Positions 12,530-23,230 are shown, counted from the first letter of the stretch. The stretch: 64,000 nucleotides of DNA from Gordius sp. MW1 (GCA_964036665.1 OZ038533.1:12174413-12238412); one strand, 5' to 3'. Numbers and translations are program-made. Notes: generated by a model not told the origin, from the letters alone.

Positions 12530-12787
12530 TATTCTAACTAAAGGAAACTTTATAAGTATCGAACCAAAAGATATAATATAACCCATAAATTGCATAGCAA
12601 TCAATAATATTCGATGGCACGCATTAGTTTATATATCATACTATCGAGGTTAATATGCATAACTCGTACGTTAGTTGGGGGTTATTCAAATTACAATGAT
12701 TGTGAATAGAATACGGCGGAGTCTGAATAGTGTGTATTCAAATCGAGTAAGAAAGGTGTTCCAAGGTAACAATAATTTCCCTACAGT
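12530..12787 (-). repeat. Inverted LTR facing the 12.23-kb LTR
   Basis: Reverse complement of the 12232-12484 LTR, ending CCCTACAG at its outer side. Together the two form a head-to-head pair around the primer-binding-site segment. It is followed by a further partial LTR start. Fossil. Confidence 0.8.
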
Positions 12788-12821
12788 CTGAATAGTGTGT
12801 ATTCAAATCGAGTAAGACACC

Positions 12822-13016
12822 AGAGGGAGGGATGGGGGAGGGGGGGGGGGTGTTTTGCCCCCCCCCCACCTTATTTTTTATCCCCTCTCACCAGGGGAGA
12901 GGGGGGGGGGGGGTGTTTAGCCCTCCCCGTATTTTTTATCCTCTTTCTCACCAGAGGGGAGATGGGAAGAGGGGGGGTGTTTTGCTCCCCCCCCCTTATT
13001 TTTTATCCTCTAGAAG
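12822..13016. repeat. G/C-tract minisatellite, 3 units of about 66 bp
   Basis: Each unit reads CACCAG(A)GGGAG, a poly-G run, TGTTTTGC (TGTTTAGC in one unit), a poly-C run and TTATTTTTTATCC. Long homopolymers make the exact length uncertain. Confidence 0.8.
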
Positions 13017-13058
13017 GGTAAACCCTTCTTACTCGATTTGAATACACACTATTCAGAC

Positions 13059-14108
13059 TGTAGGGAAATTATGGTTACCTTGGAACACCTTTCTAACTCG
13101 ATTCGAATACACACTATTCAGACTCTGCCGTATTCTATTCACAATCATTATAATTTGAATAACCCCCAACTAACGTACGAGTTATGCATATTAACCTCGA
13201 TAGTATGATATATAAACTAGTGCGTGCCATCGGAAATTATTATATTATATCTTTTGATATTAATAAAGTTTTTAACACCTACAATTGGTGACCCCGCTTA
13301 ACGGGGGGAGCCGAATGTATTTGAATCCCCCCCAAAAAAATATTTATAACCCCAACGCTACATTTTTGTTTTTATTTTCCCCATGACAGTACCTTTAATT
13401 ATTTTTGGGCACTAGGTTCTCAAACCATACAATCCTTCATCTAACTACAATCCCAAGGTAAATGTGTCCCAATATGTGGAACGAACCTAACTACAATCCC
13501 AAGGTAAATGTGTCCCAATATGTGGAACGAACCTAACTAAAATCCCAAGGTAAATGTGTCCCAATATGTGGAACGAACCTAAGTACGATCCCAATGTAAA
13601 TGTGTCCCAATATGTGGAACGAACCTAACTATCTGGGTGCGATTACGATAAAAATCTAAACGCCTTACGACACTAAACAATGTCTTTTGCAACGTCTGCC
13701 GAAATTGAAATTGTCCACTACTCAACACGGCCATCACAAACAACACAACACAAACCTTCACGGCCTTTAAGAGCAAAGACTACAATTTCGGCGAAACAAT
13801 GCAAATTATTTTTTTGTTGAATTGCTATGCAATTTTTTAAGAAGGGGAGTATCTGTAGGGAAATTATGGTTGCCTTGGAATGGAACACCCTTCATACTCG
13901 ATTTGAATACACACTATTCAGACTGTAGGGAAATTATGGTTACCTTGGAACACCTTTCTTACTCAATTTAAATACACACTATTCAGACTCCGCCGTATTC
14001 TATTCACACTCATTATAATTTGAATAACCCCCAACTAACGTACGAGTTATGCTTTGGTTCGTTAATAAAGTTTCCTTTAGTTAGAATAAAGTAGATAAAA
14101 CACCTACA
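13059..14108 (+). mobile_element. Small non-autonomous LTR element (TRIM-like)
   Basis: 5' LTR 13059-13283 (TGTAGGG...CACCTACA), then TGGTGACCCCGC as primer binding site. An interior of about 570 bp lacks gag or pol. A purine tract AAGAAGGGGAG lies just before the 3' LTR, which starts at 13854 and ends at 14108. The 3' LTR start is tandemly duplicated (13854 and 13925). It shares LTRs with the 12.2-12.8 kb pair. It has no coding capacity, so it would depend on another element's proteins. Confidence 0.78.
13441..13625. repeat. 46-bp tandem repeat, 4 copies
   Basis: The unit includes CTAACTACAATCCCAAGG, then TAAATGTGTCCCAATATG and TGGAACGAAC. It lies in the interior of the TRIM-like element. 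Confidence 0.92.
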
Positions 14109-14236
14109 ACCTAGTTCTTGATAAAATATTAAGCTACTGAAAAGGCCAGATTCACTAGACTTAAATTGCGTTTTATATTTAACTTTATAATTTGCGTGGG
14201 GTACCAAAATACCCCACGGATACTCTCGAGGGTTAA

Positions 14237-14646
14237 ATATTTTCTGATTACAATATTAAGAAAACAATTTAGTTATAACATATAAACTTTAAAATATATT
14301 ATTTTATGTCAATGCTTTCTAAGAATATACGTTATTAACATTGGCAAGATTTTATTCATAAAATGAATACACATATCTATATTTCGGGCCACAGAAAGTG
14401 GAGAGAGAATCTTCCATTTTCCTCAGCTCATATTATCAATTCATCTTGCCACTTGTTAATACCAAATAAACCTTACATATATGTCCTATTTATGAAATAA
14501 ATTTTGGTTTATTATTTTAAAGAGTTATAATGATTATTTTAAAAAAATATGCACCCATTCGACATTCCATGTGCTACTAAAATACGACCTAATTTGAATG
14601 TTAAATCCACACGTGGTGTTTGTCTAGTTCCGCTTTTAAATACGCT
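14237..14646. other. Spacer upstream of AKAP1
   Basis: AT-rich, between the piggyBac-like element and the first candidate AKAP1 exon. An open frame from an ATG at 14550 (34 codons) could be a further upstream exon, but nothing supports it. Confidence 0.4.
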
Positions 14647-14825
14647 ATGAAAATTTATCATATAAGGTCGGAGAAAGTTGCACCTGTAGATATTCATAGT
14701 AAAGATTTAGTAAGCCTATTATTTGCATTAATAAATATATTTGTAGTCTGTTTCAAGGTCTATATCATTAAAGTTTATCAAATTTTATAAATCAAATTAC
14801 AACATAAATAAACACTGCAACATAA
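14647..14825 (+). CDS. Candidate 5' exons of the AKAP1-like gene
   Basis: ATG at 14647 opens 21 codons to 14709. A 37-nt intron with canonical ends (GTAAGCC...TTTGTAG, 14710-14746) follows, then an open exon 14747-14825. This exon can join in frame to the downstream coding exon through an intron of 26 nt (acceptor before 14852) or, more plausibly, 44 nt (acceptor at 14868-14869). The intron size matches the other AKAP1 introns, which is the main reason to propose it. If real, the protein would be about 435 aa and would lack the start codon at 14854. There is no homology support. Confidence 0.4.
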
Positions 14826-14853
14826 GTTAGGTCAATAAAACTACACATAAGAT

Positions 14854-16259
14854 ATGGCCATAGACCTAGTCAATAATCATGTGTCTTTTACCAATGAATT
14901 TTTGCCATACGACAAAAATCCTAGTTTATTTACAAATAATTTTGTCAACTTTTCTGAAATAAAATCGAACTATCAATCTTATTTTGATGAAGCTATAACC
15001 CCACAAATCTACTTGAATGATGTTATTAACAAAGTAAATTCCGAAATATCTGAAGAAGATGTCTCATCTAATCGCAGTGATGAAAAAGTATAGTAAATAT
15101 GCTAATTTATTTAAATTAACTTAGTTTTCATTTGATGGTGATATTGCAAATTATGAATCCCAATATTCCTATATTACATCATATGCCTTTGAATTGCCTA
15201 GTGAGTTGGTAGGAAAATTAATTGGGAAAGGTGGTCGAGTTATTAGGAAAATCAAACAATATGCAAATGCCGAAATATTTGTTATTGGTCATCCCATTAA
15301 AGAAAACTATGATTTAGTTATAATTGAAGGTAAATTATCATGAAACAGGATTTATATTTTCTTAGGGATTGAAACGGAAATACATTCAGCAATCCATAAA
15401 ATACGTGGTATATACCCTACAAGCATTTATCCTTTGATAACATTAAATGATGTGAATGAGGAATTATTACAACCTCGCTCATCACTTTATTTTGTAATTT
15501 ATTTTTTTATTTAAACCAAATTTTATTTAGATTTTGTTACCTGAATTTCCTGTTGATGTAAGGGTATCATCAATTATATCATCCGGTCATATTTTTGTTC
15601 AACAAATTAATCATCCAAGTTACCCTTATTTGCCTCTTCTTGATGAATGCATGACTTTATGCTATTCAAAAAATGAAGCACCTTCTATGCCATCCCCTAT
15701 ACTTTGTAAAATAATTTACATATTATTTTATTCATATATATAGCTGGGACACTTTGTGTTGCACCTGTTAAGGACACATGGTATCGAGCTCAAATTATAG
15801 AATACAGCGAAATCACTGATGAATGCTTGATAAAATTCTTAGATTATGGAGGATTCTCTAAAATTATGGCCAACCAACTTAGGCAAATTAGAGTAGACTT
15901 TATCTCTTTGCCCTTTTTGGCAACTGAGTGTTATCTTTCAAATATTGTACCTTTACATAGTAAGCTAAATTTGATTTGATTTTAGAAACTAATATTAGAT
16001 CAAGAAAAATTTTCCATTGAGGCCTGTAATTTTTTGGAATCATTGGTTAAAACAAATTTAGTAGTAGCTCATGTGACAAATTACTCTATCAACAATATTC
16101 CATATGTTACACTTTATAAAATGGAAGCTAATGAGAATGGAATTGATCAACAAGTAATATAATTTAGAATTGTAAATATCTTTTTTGCAGTATACCTCTA
16201 TAAATCAACTTATGGTGGAAAAGGGTCTTGTCTCTTGGAGTGACACATTTTTATTTTAA
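14854..16259 (+). CDS. AKAP1: AKAP1-like protein (KH and Tudor domains), 7 exons
   Basis: Exons 14854-15087, 15125-15329, 15366-15493, 15531-15705, 15744-15959, 15999-16153 and 16191-16259 splice in frame to 393 aa. All introns are 36-39 nt with GT-AG ends. Exon 2 encodes a KH domain with the GxxG loop in LIGKGGRVIRKIK. Exons 4-7 encode an extended Tudor domain (VRVSSIISSGHIFVQQINHP, AGTLCVAPVKDTWYRAQII..., KFLDYGGFSKI, LRQIRVDFISLPF) and end INQLMVEKGLVSWSDTF. This layout and the C-terminus match vertebrate AKAP1, the outer-mitochondrial-membrane anchor for PKA that also binds mRNA. The protein is far shorter than human AKAP1 (about 900 aa), and neither a mitochondrial signal anchor nor a clear PKA RII helix is visible. 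The start may be upstream (see 14647). A Tudor-KH protein such as TDRKH is the alternative, but TDRKH has two KH domains. Confidence 0.88.
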
Positions 16260-16985
16260 AAATTTATATTTAGAAATTTGTTTCTTATGCTACCTTAATT
16301 ATATTAGATGCTATTTTGTTGTTAAATCTTTTAGATTTTATTTGTATATTACTATAATAAATGATGTTTGACAATTCTTTGTTTAATATGCATTCTTTAT
16401 TATTATTATCCATTATTTATTTATAAATGTTTCGAATTCTGTATATCTTGTGTGCATGTAAAAGTAAGGCAGACTTTTAAAGATCTAAATATTTTTATAT
16501 AACTTTAACCCTTTTGTTGGACTGGTCAGCAAAAATTATTAAAGTAGGCCTAAAATCAATGCTAGATAGTTGAAATTGAATTATCCTATTCTTTCCTGAT
16601 CAAATCAATTATAAATGTGTGTGAGATTTTTATTGGGCATCTAATGTTTTTTTCAAATTCAAACTATCAATCCATTGTGACTAATATAATGTACAAGTGA
16701 AAATTACCAAAGTTTTAAACATTGAAAGGGAAAAATGCTTCATTCTCCCCCCCCCCCCCCCTTTTTCCCATGAAAATTAACATTTTTATTTAGATTTTAT
16801 ATTGCTAACATCCTATATAAAAGTTTTAGTATTAGTTATAAACTATCAATTCATGACAAAATAATTGAATTTGACTAAAATTTGTTACCAACCTTTCAGC
16901 TTGTTCCACGTGATGTCTCAAAAAAGCCTTAATTTCCATCCTAAACTAATTTTCTAACAACAACTTCATAGTTGAGACTAAATTA
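16260..16985. other. AKAP1 3' flank
   Basis: AT-rich; an AATAAA near 16357 may be the AKAP1 polyadenylation signal. A C-run lies at about 16747-16760. No other feature was recognised. Confidence 0.4.
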
Positions 16986-17431
16986 CACTGGTCAACAAAA
17001 AAAAATAACCGGAAAACGGTCAACATATTCCGATAGAGTTTTTTGTGGTGAACACAAATATGTTTTTCGTTTTTTCCTATACGTCAAGTTTTTTAGATAT
17101 TTCGAATCAAAGTTGCGAAAATGACCGTTTTTGACCCTTGCTCAATAGAGCGATATTGAATGGCTAAAAAAAATTTAAACCTCTAAGTGGTAGAACCAAC
17201 TTAGGGTAAAACATTGAAAAATGATTTTTTCCCCTATTGTTTTTACTTTTTAATATATATCAAAAATTCAATTAGTCCCTATGCGAAGCGGCATCCTTTG
17301 AGCCTCCCTCACTCCCTCTCTACCTAATTGGGTTTATAACACCATACTATTGATGCATGTAAGTGATTGATAGATGATGTGGGGGTGTGGGTGTGTAAGA
17401 GAGGGAGGATGACAGGCGTAGTAGTAGGAAT

Positions 17432-18795
17432 TAGAGGTCTGCAGGGGCCGGGCTTGGGCTTTGATAAGTGAAAAAATTTAAACATTTTAAACTCTATACT
17501 ATCATTATAGTATTGACACAAAAAATGCATTTATTATCTTGATGATAAAAAATTTATTTTTTCTAACAAAAATTTGCTATTTAAATAGTATTATTTTGAG
17601 GGAAAATTTAATATTATATTTTTCGCCAATTAAGTAAATTAATTGAATGGATAGAAGGTAGTGTTTGTTTTTAACTTCATTGTTTATTATTTCCCTCGCT
17701 TTTCAAAATCTTAGATTGCTTAATATTTGTTCCAAGATCTCATTGACAGTTTGCATGAGATGTATGATGAATAATCAATTTATCTGGCAAAGATTTAATG
17801 GAAATTCTTGAAGGGATTTCAAAAAAGCATATTATTTTGCTAATTGCTCTGCTTTCGCCTTATGAAAAGGCAAGTGTGGAGTTAGAAGCGGATAAAGTCC
17901 CAACATTATATAAAGTTTTACCCTATTATACATCCTTAAAAGCCATACCAAATACGCCTCCATCTCCTACTAATAGTGATCCTGTTGAATTAGAAATTTA
18001 TAAATTAAAAACCAGGGCTAAAACTATGCTGATCTCAAAGTTCGAAATTGATGTATATCATAAGATATCAACATTTCTGGCTCCAAAATTCCGCACCCTC
18101 AAAATGTTACCTGAGGATGAAAGAATTCTTGTTAAAACCATGGTAACACAAACTTTAAATAAATTAATGCAAGAAGATCCTAGCTCTTCTTGCATCAGTC
18201 GTCCATCTATGAGCAATTCAGCTCAGGTATGTAGGCAATTAGCTATTGGTGAAGTCGATATGGATATCTCTGTTTGGGAGGACGATGAAAGAGAGCAGAT
18301 TGAGGAGAGCAATGAAGTTGATACTTATGTTAAATTAAATCTTAAACCGGAAGATGCTGAGCTTGATGTTGGTGGAAAGAACACGAACTTATCCTACCTA
18401 ATTTGACAAAGTTAGCTGTACAGTTTTTGGCAATTCCAGCCACAAGCGCTACAAGTGAACGCACGTTTAGTAAGGCAAGTCGCCTAATAGAACAAAGAAG
18501 AACAAGACTATTACCTGATAGAATAGACAGTGTATTATTTTTAAATGACAATATTGAATTATAATTTTTTTTTATTAATATCGTTTTTATATGCTATAAC
18601 AATTTTTTACATACATGCAAAATTGTTTCTATACAAATAAATTTTTTTGAAAACACTAAAGCTTTTTTCTCGTGCGGGCCTGATGCGGCGCATTTTTTGT
18701 TGTTTTTTTGCGGGGCGGGTATGGGTAAAAAAAAATATATTTGTGCGGGTATGGGCCGGGCCTGACCCTGAAATTTCGGCCCAGGCAGACCTCTA
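17432..18795 (+). mobile_element. hAT element with partial transposase
   Basis: Termini TAGAGGTCTGCAGG and CAGGCAGACCTCTA. Perfect 8-bp duplications GTAGGAAT lie at 17424-17431 and 18796-18803. Subterminal CGGGC-rich stretches (17445, 18676-18790) resemble those of the family A and B elements in this window. It carries a transposase fragment in the middle. Confidence 0.95.
17798..18564 (+). pseudogene. hAT transposase, C-terminal part, frameshifted
   Basis: The first 195 or so residues carry a helical hAT text (LIALLSPYEKASVELEADKV, then LAPKFRTLKMLPEDER). Near 18380 the reading frame shifts. The new frame gives the conserved hAT dimerisation domain (QFLAIPATSATSERTFSKAS, then RRTRLLPDRIDSVLFLND), ending at 18564. 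The BED zinc finger and the first catalytic aspartates are absent, so this is an internally deleted, non-functional copy. The intact source element would be the likely mobiliser of this family. Confidence 0.88.
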
Positions 18796-19251
18796 GTAGG
18801 AATAGTTCGTTTAACCCACTACTCTTGCACCCACCACACTCATCAATCACTTACATGCACCAAGGGTATGGTGTTATATAAGCCAATTAGATAGAGAGGG
18901 AGGGAGGCTCAAAGGAAGCCGCGATTTCGCATAGGGACTAATTGCATTTTTGATATATATTAAAAAGTAAAAACAATAGGGGAAAAAATGATTTTTCAAT
19001 GTTTTACCCTAAGTTGGTTCTACCACTTAGAGGTTTAAAATTTTTTTTAGCCATTCAATATCGCTCTATTGAGCATCGAAAAGGGTCAAAAACGGTCATT
19101 CTCGCAACTCTGACTCGAAATATCTAAAAAACTTGACGTATAGGAAAAAAACGAAAAACATATTTGTGTTCATGTTCACCACAAAAAACTCTATCGGAAT
19201 ATGTTGACCGTTTCCCGGTATTTACACAAGACCATTATTTGTTGACTAGTG

Positions 19252-19827
19252 TTATTAGACCTGCAATGGGCCTTTTACAGCTTGCTGTAGGAAAAATGCA
19301 AAATTTGTAGGGCTTATAAGGTTATGTCCAAGCGGTAGGGACTGTAATCCTTTCTAATAAGCAATTAAAATCACAGTCTGTCTCAACTACTTTTATCACC
19401 TATTTGTCTCTTATTTTACCTGTATTGCTGTGTTATATATATATAGATGTCATGAAAGAAAATTTCCTTGGCAAATTCCATCATTGAGAACTTTTCGTTC
19501 GAGTTTATAATAATGTTGGCGCTTCATACATTTGTTCCTATTCAATATAAATAATCACTAATTAAGTACTATCATGTCAATTTTGATTATAGGTCTTTAT
19601 TACATTGCTAGAAGTTTTATTATACTAAAAAAAGGATTCTTATGGATTTAAATAATTAATAAGTATGTAATTACGTCAAATATTTTGGTTTACAGGACAT
19701 ATTGCTGCTAAAAGTTTAACTGAAATAAAAACTGAAGATTTTTATGTCATACTTAACCTTATAATGAAAGAAGCAATTGCAAAAAGGGAAGATTTTCATT
19801 AAAAACTTTAAATCCTACCAAATGGGG
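19252..19827. other. Spacer with one possible orphan exon
   Basis: Mostly AT-rich. At 19696-19802 an open 35-codon stretch (HIAAKSLTEIKTEDFYVI..., ending in TAA) follows a good splice acceptor TTTACAG. No partner exon or homology was recognised; it may be a gene relic. Confidence 0.3.
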
Positions 19828-19995
19828 CCATGGGCGTAGCCAGGTTTTAGATTAGGGGGGGGGGCAAAACGTGTGAAAGTTTAATTAGGGAGGGGCAAAA
19901 CATAATTTTTTTTTTAATTTTTAAGGCTTTTTGCTGTAAAAATTTTTTTTTCGTCATTCAGGGGCGGGGCAGCCGCCCCCCTGGTTACGCCCATG
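19828..19995. mobile_element. GC-tract MITE, family C
   Basis: Termini CATGGGCGTAGCCAGG / CCTGGTTACGCCCATG, with G-rich and C-rich tracts inside. The flanks share ATGGGG in register (6 of an expected 8 bp). Confidence 0.8.
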
Positions 19996-20033
19996 GATGG
20001 GGTGGTATGTTATTCTGTCCCTAAGAAACACAA

Positions 20034-20502
20034 AATTCAAATAAGGCTATTGTTCAAAAAATAGCCATTAGTGAAAGTTTCTTTCGATGATAAAGTCAAT
20101 AGAATTTTTTTTAGACAACGATAACTTAAGGTTTGATTCAAACACCTTGCCATTTTTAAGCCTAATAAATTCGGAAATATTGCAGATGGAGGGAGACCGA
20201 GCATTTTTATTTGACGTTGTTGAAGCCTTTTATTCGATAAATACATGATTGAAAGAAAATTATATTCATCGTGGATAGTGGCAAAACCATTATTCATTTG
20301 TTTAATAAAAGACAGCAGTTATGTTTTCTGTAAATACAGTTGGCCGCCTTGCTTGATTCACGTTTTTGTGGGAAAAATGTAAGTGGCAAAGATTATAGGT
20401 AAGGCGATTTATATGAAACTCCACCCCGAAAAGGTTATGGCGAATCTTGCTGAATTTCGTGATAGAGAAAGATTTTGGATCGACTTTGGGGATATGGGCC
20501 AA
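20034..20502 (-). other. Two adjoining minus-strand open frames of unknown nature
   Basis: Frames of 66 codons (upstream, MAHIPKVDPKSF...) and 86 codons (MNNGFATIHDEYNF...) adjoin on the minus strand in different frames. I tried a 34-nt intron between them, but a stop remains. No family was recognised; possibly a degraded gene or element. Confidence 0.2.
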
Positions 20503-20515
20503 TGTTGATTACGCC

Positions 20516-20675
20516 CTTGGGCGTAGTCAAGGGGGGGGCAGGGAGGGGCGGCTACCCCCTTTTAAATCCAAAAATTTGTTGAAATTTATGAAGATTATGG
20601 CTAAAATTTCAAAAAATTATCATTTTGCCCCTCCCTAAATCAGCCCCTCTAATTCCAATGCTGGCTACGCCCATG
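20516..20675. mobile_element. GC-tract MITE, family C
   Basis: Starts CTTGGGCGTAGTCAAGG and ends GGCTACGCCCATG. The flanks ATTACGCC / ACAACGCC match 6/8. Confidence 0.72.
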
Positions 20676-21425
20676 ACAACGCCCCTAATTTGGTGGGAAG
20701 GGATATGCAATGTAATTAGTGCACCAGCAAAAAGAATATTTTCACTGCCGCCATCTAGTGCGATTTTCGAAAGGATATAGTCAACAACGTTCGGAAATAT
20801 TCACAATATACTTAGAGACAAATAGACCAACAAATAGATACGTAAAATTGTGGCAATAACACACATTTTACATCTCATCAATCGCGCAAATCCTCCCGAT
20901 CATTAAGCTGTTCCTCAGAGTCTACAGATGTGGATATGGAAAAAAATGAATTAGATAGCAATTAATAGCAATTCACGTAACCTGTTATAATATATCCCAT
21001 ATATTAAATTTTTTGGCAGATGTAATGTATTAAATTATTTTACCGTTTATCCTTAAATTCTCAATAAATTGTATAAACTTGATGTTAAATGGGTTTTTGT
21101 ATCTAACTTTTTAATTCAAATTTTTAAGACTTTCTATATTGGTCTCTCTAGTTATTTTCCTATAATTTTTCATGTTTTCCCTTGATATATCTACAATGTT
21201 TGCTCAAGGGAAAATATGACATCTCTACATATACCTTAGAGACCAGCAACGGGCCCTTTCTAGGAGGTCAGTCTGTCCTTACCCCTTTTGAAAATTTTCA
21301 GGTCCCCTTCCTTAATAATTTTGTGCACTTCAGGCCCGTCTTCCCATAAAGATCGACCAGTTAGGCCCAGTCCTTAATTATTAAAAATTTATGCAACATT
21401 AATTGCTATTTCTGTAATATTATCA
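20676..21425. other. Spacer
   Basis: AT-rich, with a GC-richer patch at 21250-21370. A plus-strand string near 20.73 kb (SAPAKRIFSLPPSSAIFER) loosely recalls a hAT dimerisation motif, but it is too short to call. Confidence 0.3.
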
Positions 21426-22415
21426 ACTAGATGAACCCGGCAAACGTTGTTTGCCATTTACCCGGGTGTATTAGCAGAATATATATCATCTTATAGATAA
21501 ATTTCAATAGATTAAGAATATATCAAATATAATTGGTAAGTGTTTAGTATGCAAAATTTTTTAAACAGATAGTTAAAGAGGGTCCAAGGCCCAGGCCCAC
21601 TTTAATTTATTTAGCCACGCAGGAGGGATTTCTTTCTTTCATCTTCATAAAATATGTATTTTTATAATCACGCAGGAGGGGACACGACCGTCCTATAATA
21701 ATAATAATTGACGTGAAAAATAAGCAAAAAAATGACTTTGATTTAACATGGGCGTACGCATGTTTTGAAGAGAGGCAAAATTAAAAAAAAATTTTCCTGA
21801 CACCAAAAAAAATAATTTAAAAATTTTTTAGCGAGCAAAAAAAAGGTCTCGACATCCAGAAATTGTCCTTACCAAAAATTTTCCTGAGGGCAAAAAAAGG
21901 TCATCGACTATCCAAAATTTTGGCAGTGGCTAATTAGGGAGGGGCAGTGGCTAATTATGAAAGGGCAGTGACTAATTGGAACATAATTTTTTTTAATTTT
22001 TAAGGTTTTTTGTATTGAAATTTTTTTTTATTTTAAATTAGTGGGGGCAGCCCCCCCCCCTGCGTACGCCCATGTAATTTAATGTTTTAAATCGTAAATT
22101 TCCATTTTCCACAGCATATAACTACATTTATCACAACACTACCTACACGCATGCTGCACATGCACACACATAGTTTCATTTAGATACGCAGTACGTCATG
22201 AGGTTGCGTTTGATTGACGATTTATTAAACGTATAAAACAAATATCTCGAAAACTACTGGACCAATTGTCTCGAACAAATCTTAAAACATGCTCCGGAGT
22301 GTCAGGAATAAAGTGTGAAATTTTGAGCCAAATCGGTCTGGTAGTTTTCCAAAATTGGTGGCGGCATACACAAAAATATACATAGTTAATTTTTATATAT
22401 AAGATATTGGGGAGA
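21426..22415. repeat. GAACCCGG...TATATAAGATA repeat, split by a MITE
   Basis: Begins ACTAGATGAACCCGGCAAAC, ends TTTTATATATAAGATA. Same class as the 5.27-7.70 kb insertion. Its last 200 bp recur at 22690-22925. It contains a family C MITE. Confidence 0.55.
21747..22074. mobile_element. GC-tract MITE, family C, long copy
   Basis: Termini CATGGGCGTACGCATG and GCGTACGCCCATG. Flanks TGATTTAA (21739-21746) and TAATTTAA (22075-22082) match 7/8. Confidence 0.78.
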
Positions 22416-22689
22416 GTATATTAATACTTATTAATTGCTAAGCAATTTATTTATGGTAAAGTTTAGCATAAGCCTTAAAGAAATGTCACTGAGTTTTAAA
22501 TGTAATTTAAGTTTCTTCTACAAAATAAACGCATAACCATGACCTAAAATACTTTGTAGAATCTAATGTTTATATTCCTCTGGTTTATTCATATAGTAAC
22601 GGGTCTGACCTGATTTAATATGAAAGAAAATTTTCATGCAGCAATAAAACATTTAAGCTTCATATACTATACGTCATATGACGTCATTA

Positions 22690-22925
22690 TTAAGTGCTAA
22701 AACGTATAAGACAACGTATAAAACAAAAAAACGTGACCCCTCAAAAACTACTGGACCGATTTAGCTCGAACAAATCTTAAAACATGCTCCGGAGTATGGG
22801 GAATAAACTGTGAAATTTTGAGCCAAATCGGTCTGGTAGTTTTCTAAATTTGGTGGTGGCATACACACAAACATAAAAACAAACACACAAACACACATAG
22901 TTTTATTTTTATATATAAGATAAGA
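22690..22925. repeat. 3'-tail repeat, second copy
   Basis: Nearly repeats 22225-22415: ACTACTGGACC, AAACATGCTCCGGAGT, TTTTGAGCCAAATCGGTCTG and the TTTTATATATAAGATA tail. Confidence 0.75.
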
Positions 22926-23051
22926 TATCCCTAGCAAATGTATAGGATTTTTAAATCTCTTCCTATATTCCCCACCTTGATCCGTAAAAAATAGGAAAAA
23001 AATTTCTGGATTCCGAGAGTTGTTATTTTTCAACATCATATTCCTGATATT

Positions 23052-23230
23052 TGTAATATCATAGATTTATACTTTGTATTTATATATACGTTTAAGTTCG
23101 TTGTTCCTAGTGGGAATATACACGTTTTTTCATCATCACATGTTTTAGTTGATTTTGCATATTAATAAAAAGCTTCAGCGATTTCTGAGTAGTTGATATA
23201 CTACATTGTAGTTAAGAATACTACATTTTA
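23052..23230 (+). repeat. 5' LTR of the gypsy element
   Basis: 179 bp, TGTAATATC...; differs from the 3' LTR at about one position by eye. Confidence 0.93.

Larger units (their letters stand above)
11693..14232. mobile_element. piggyBac-like element with nested insertions
   Basis: Terminal inverted repeats CCCTCGAGAGTA / TACTCTCGAGGG are flanked on both sides by TTAA (11689-11692, 14233-14236), the target specificity of piggyBac elements. Subterminal palindromes of the form CGTGGGGT-N-ACCCCACG occur at about 11737, 12092 and 14195. Most of the interior is occupied by LTR-type insertions (12.18-12.79 and 13.06-14.11 kb). An 88-codon frame at 11911-12177 is not recognisable as transposase, so the element looks non-autonomous. 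Confidence 0.8.
16986..19251. mobile_element. Long-arm palindromic DNA element, split by a hAT insertion
   Basis: The left arm 16986-17431 (CACTGGTCAACAAA...) and right arm 18804-19251 (...TTGTTGACTAGTG) are inverted repeats of about 440 bp each. They are flanked by TTA on both sides, which fits a short target duplication. The arms share, among other things, AACCTCTAAGTGGTAGAACC. The hAT element sits almost exactly at the centre. A single diverged arm recurs at 29095-29535. It has no coding sequence of its own; the superfamily is unresolved (Harbinger-like or Tc1-like). Confidence 0.85.

Noticed and set aside
20034-20502. Two-exon minus-strand gene
   Set aside because: A 34-nt intron would align the frames, but a TAA stop remains in the joined frame and no homology is seen.
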